Of a stretch of DNA of 5,568 nt, positions 4,959-5,568 are shown piece after piece. Made by a program: the position numbers and the translations under genes. This DNA comes from Nitrospiraceae bacterium (lineage in GTDB: Bacteria; Nitrospirota; Thermodesulfovibrionia; Thermodesulfovibrionales; UBA1546): the NCBI GenBank assembly GCA_003535475.1, contig DOHC01000115.1, forward strand, positions 1-5,568, written 5' to 3'. Under the pieces are notes generated by a model that saw only the letters and a list, made by a program, of their open reading frames with translations, was not told the DNA's origin and did no database searches. The first letter of the stretch is position 1. Every line of letters begins with the position of its first letter.

Positions 4959-5568
4959 ATGAAGGATATCGAATGTACAGAATTCCTGAAGTGGTGCTTG
5001 CCGCAGCTGCGGCTTCGCTGGCCCGGCTTTCGCAAAGTTCGAAGACAGGTCTGCAAACGTCTTAACCGCCGTATAAGCGAACTGGGGCTCTCAGACCTTT
5101 TTGCCTACAGAGGCTATCTTGATGGCCATTCTGAAGAGTGGAAAATCCTCGACTCCCTGTGCCGGATTACTATTTCCCGCTTCTATCGCGACCGGGGAGT
5201 TTTCGACACTTTACGTTCAAGAATTCTTCCGGCACTGGCAAAGAGCGCGTCAGAAACCGGGGCAGATGAGATTCGCTGCTGGAGTGCAGGCTGCTGTTCG
5301 GGTGAAGAGGCATACACCCTGCAGATACTCTGGAAGATATGTGTGATACCCGTGATACAACAGCGCTTACTACTTCGAATCATCGCAACAGACACAGATC
5401 ACGACGTGCTTGAGCGCGCACAGAAAGGTATTTATCCGGGAAGCAGCCTCATTGATCTTCCGAAAGAATTGATTCAGCTGGCATTCATACGGTCAGGGAA
5501 GTTCTACGAAATCAGAAAAACCTTTAGAGAGGACATCGAATTTGCAAGGCAAGACATCCGCAAGCAGT
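4959..5568 (+). CDS. CheR-like SAM-dependent methyltransferase, 3' end outside the window
   Basis: The frame opens at ATG 4959 and is still open at the window edge after 203 codons, so the protein is partial. The N-terminal part (about 10-95) matches the CheR helical region: FRKVRRQVCKRLNRRISELG (24-43) and ITISRFYRDRGVFDTL (70-85), the equivalent of the 'T.FFR....F' signature. The SAM-binding motif I is CWSAGCCSGEEAYTL (107-121), then IIATDTDHDVLERA (141-154), where an acidic residue binds SAM, and IEFARQDIRK (193-202) near the next motif. CheR proteins methylate glutamates on chemoreceptors. This basic, short N-terminal version without neighbouring che genes may act on another target. There is no strong ribosome binding site before the ATG. 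It follows the small ORF by 16 bases. The family is clear; the substrate is not. Confidence 0.87.
   Translation, partial: MKDIECTEFLKWCLPQLRLRWPGFRKVRRQVCKRLNRRISELGLSDLFAYRGYLDGHSEEWKILDSLCRITISRFYRDRGVFDTLRSRILPALAKSASETGADEIRCWSAGCCSGEEAYTLQILWKICVIPVIQQRLLLRIIATDTDHDVLERAQKGIYPGSSLIDLPKELIQLAFIRSGKFYEIRKTFREDIEFARQDIRKQ

Noticed and set aside
5101..5346. An 81-codon plus-strand frame
   Set aside because: It is an alternative frame inside the CheR-like gene, which has clear family motifs in its own frame.

Overview
This window looks like bacterial chromosome of moderate to low GC. The gene set suggests an environmental anaerobe or thermophile-related lineage such as Nitrospirota or Desulfobacterota: a flavoredoxin-like flavin reductase, a ribosome hibernation factor fused to a cold-shock domain, an archaeal-looking phosphoribosyltransferase next to the radical SAM enzyme AmrS, and a tRNA-Ser with an encoded CCA end. 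The lineage is an inference from gene content only. No rRNA, CRISPR array, transposase or phage gene is visible.

Layout. The left half (1-2823) reads on the minus strand. It holds a flavin reductase-like protein (107-679) with a good extended -10 promoter. Next comes a nucleotidyltransferase-fold protein (852-1148) that seems to have lost its middle, overlapped by the remnant of a small partner ORF (1130-1261). tRNA-Ser(UGA) lies at 1292-1381. A small heptamer-repeat and hairpin region follows, then a remnant of a CapA-family protein (1537-1815), a short helical protein of unknown role (1900-2208) and the HPF/RaiA-cold-shock fusion (2293-2823). The stretch around the tRNA (about 850-1820) looks like a graveyard of shortened accessory genes. 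The flavin reductase and HPF genes look intact.

A 326-base divergent intergenic region (2824-3149) carries a promoter for each side. From there the right half reads on the plus strand as a tight cluster: phosphoribosyltransferase (3150-3773), AmrS radical SAM enzyme (3781-4803), a 48-residue unknown ORF that starts inside the last codons of amrS (4796-4942), and, 16 bases on, a CheR-like methyltransferase that runs off the window (4959-5568).

How they may work together. The spacing (7 bases, 8-base overlap, 16 bases) suggests that the right-hand genes are co-transcribed from the 3092-3120 promoter. AmrS belongs to the AmmeMemoRadiSam system, but its usual partners Memo and AMMECR1 are not in the window. 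The most interesting items are this AmrS cluster with its unknown coupled small ORF, the HPF-cold-shock fusion, and the apparent deletion and fusion remnants around the tRNA. I see no clear evidence of a wholly new system.
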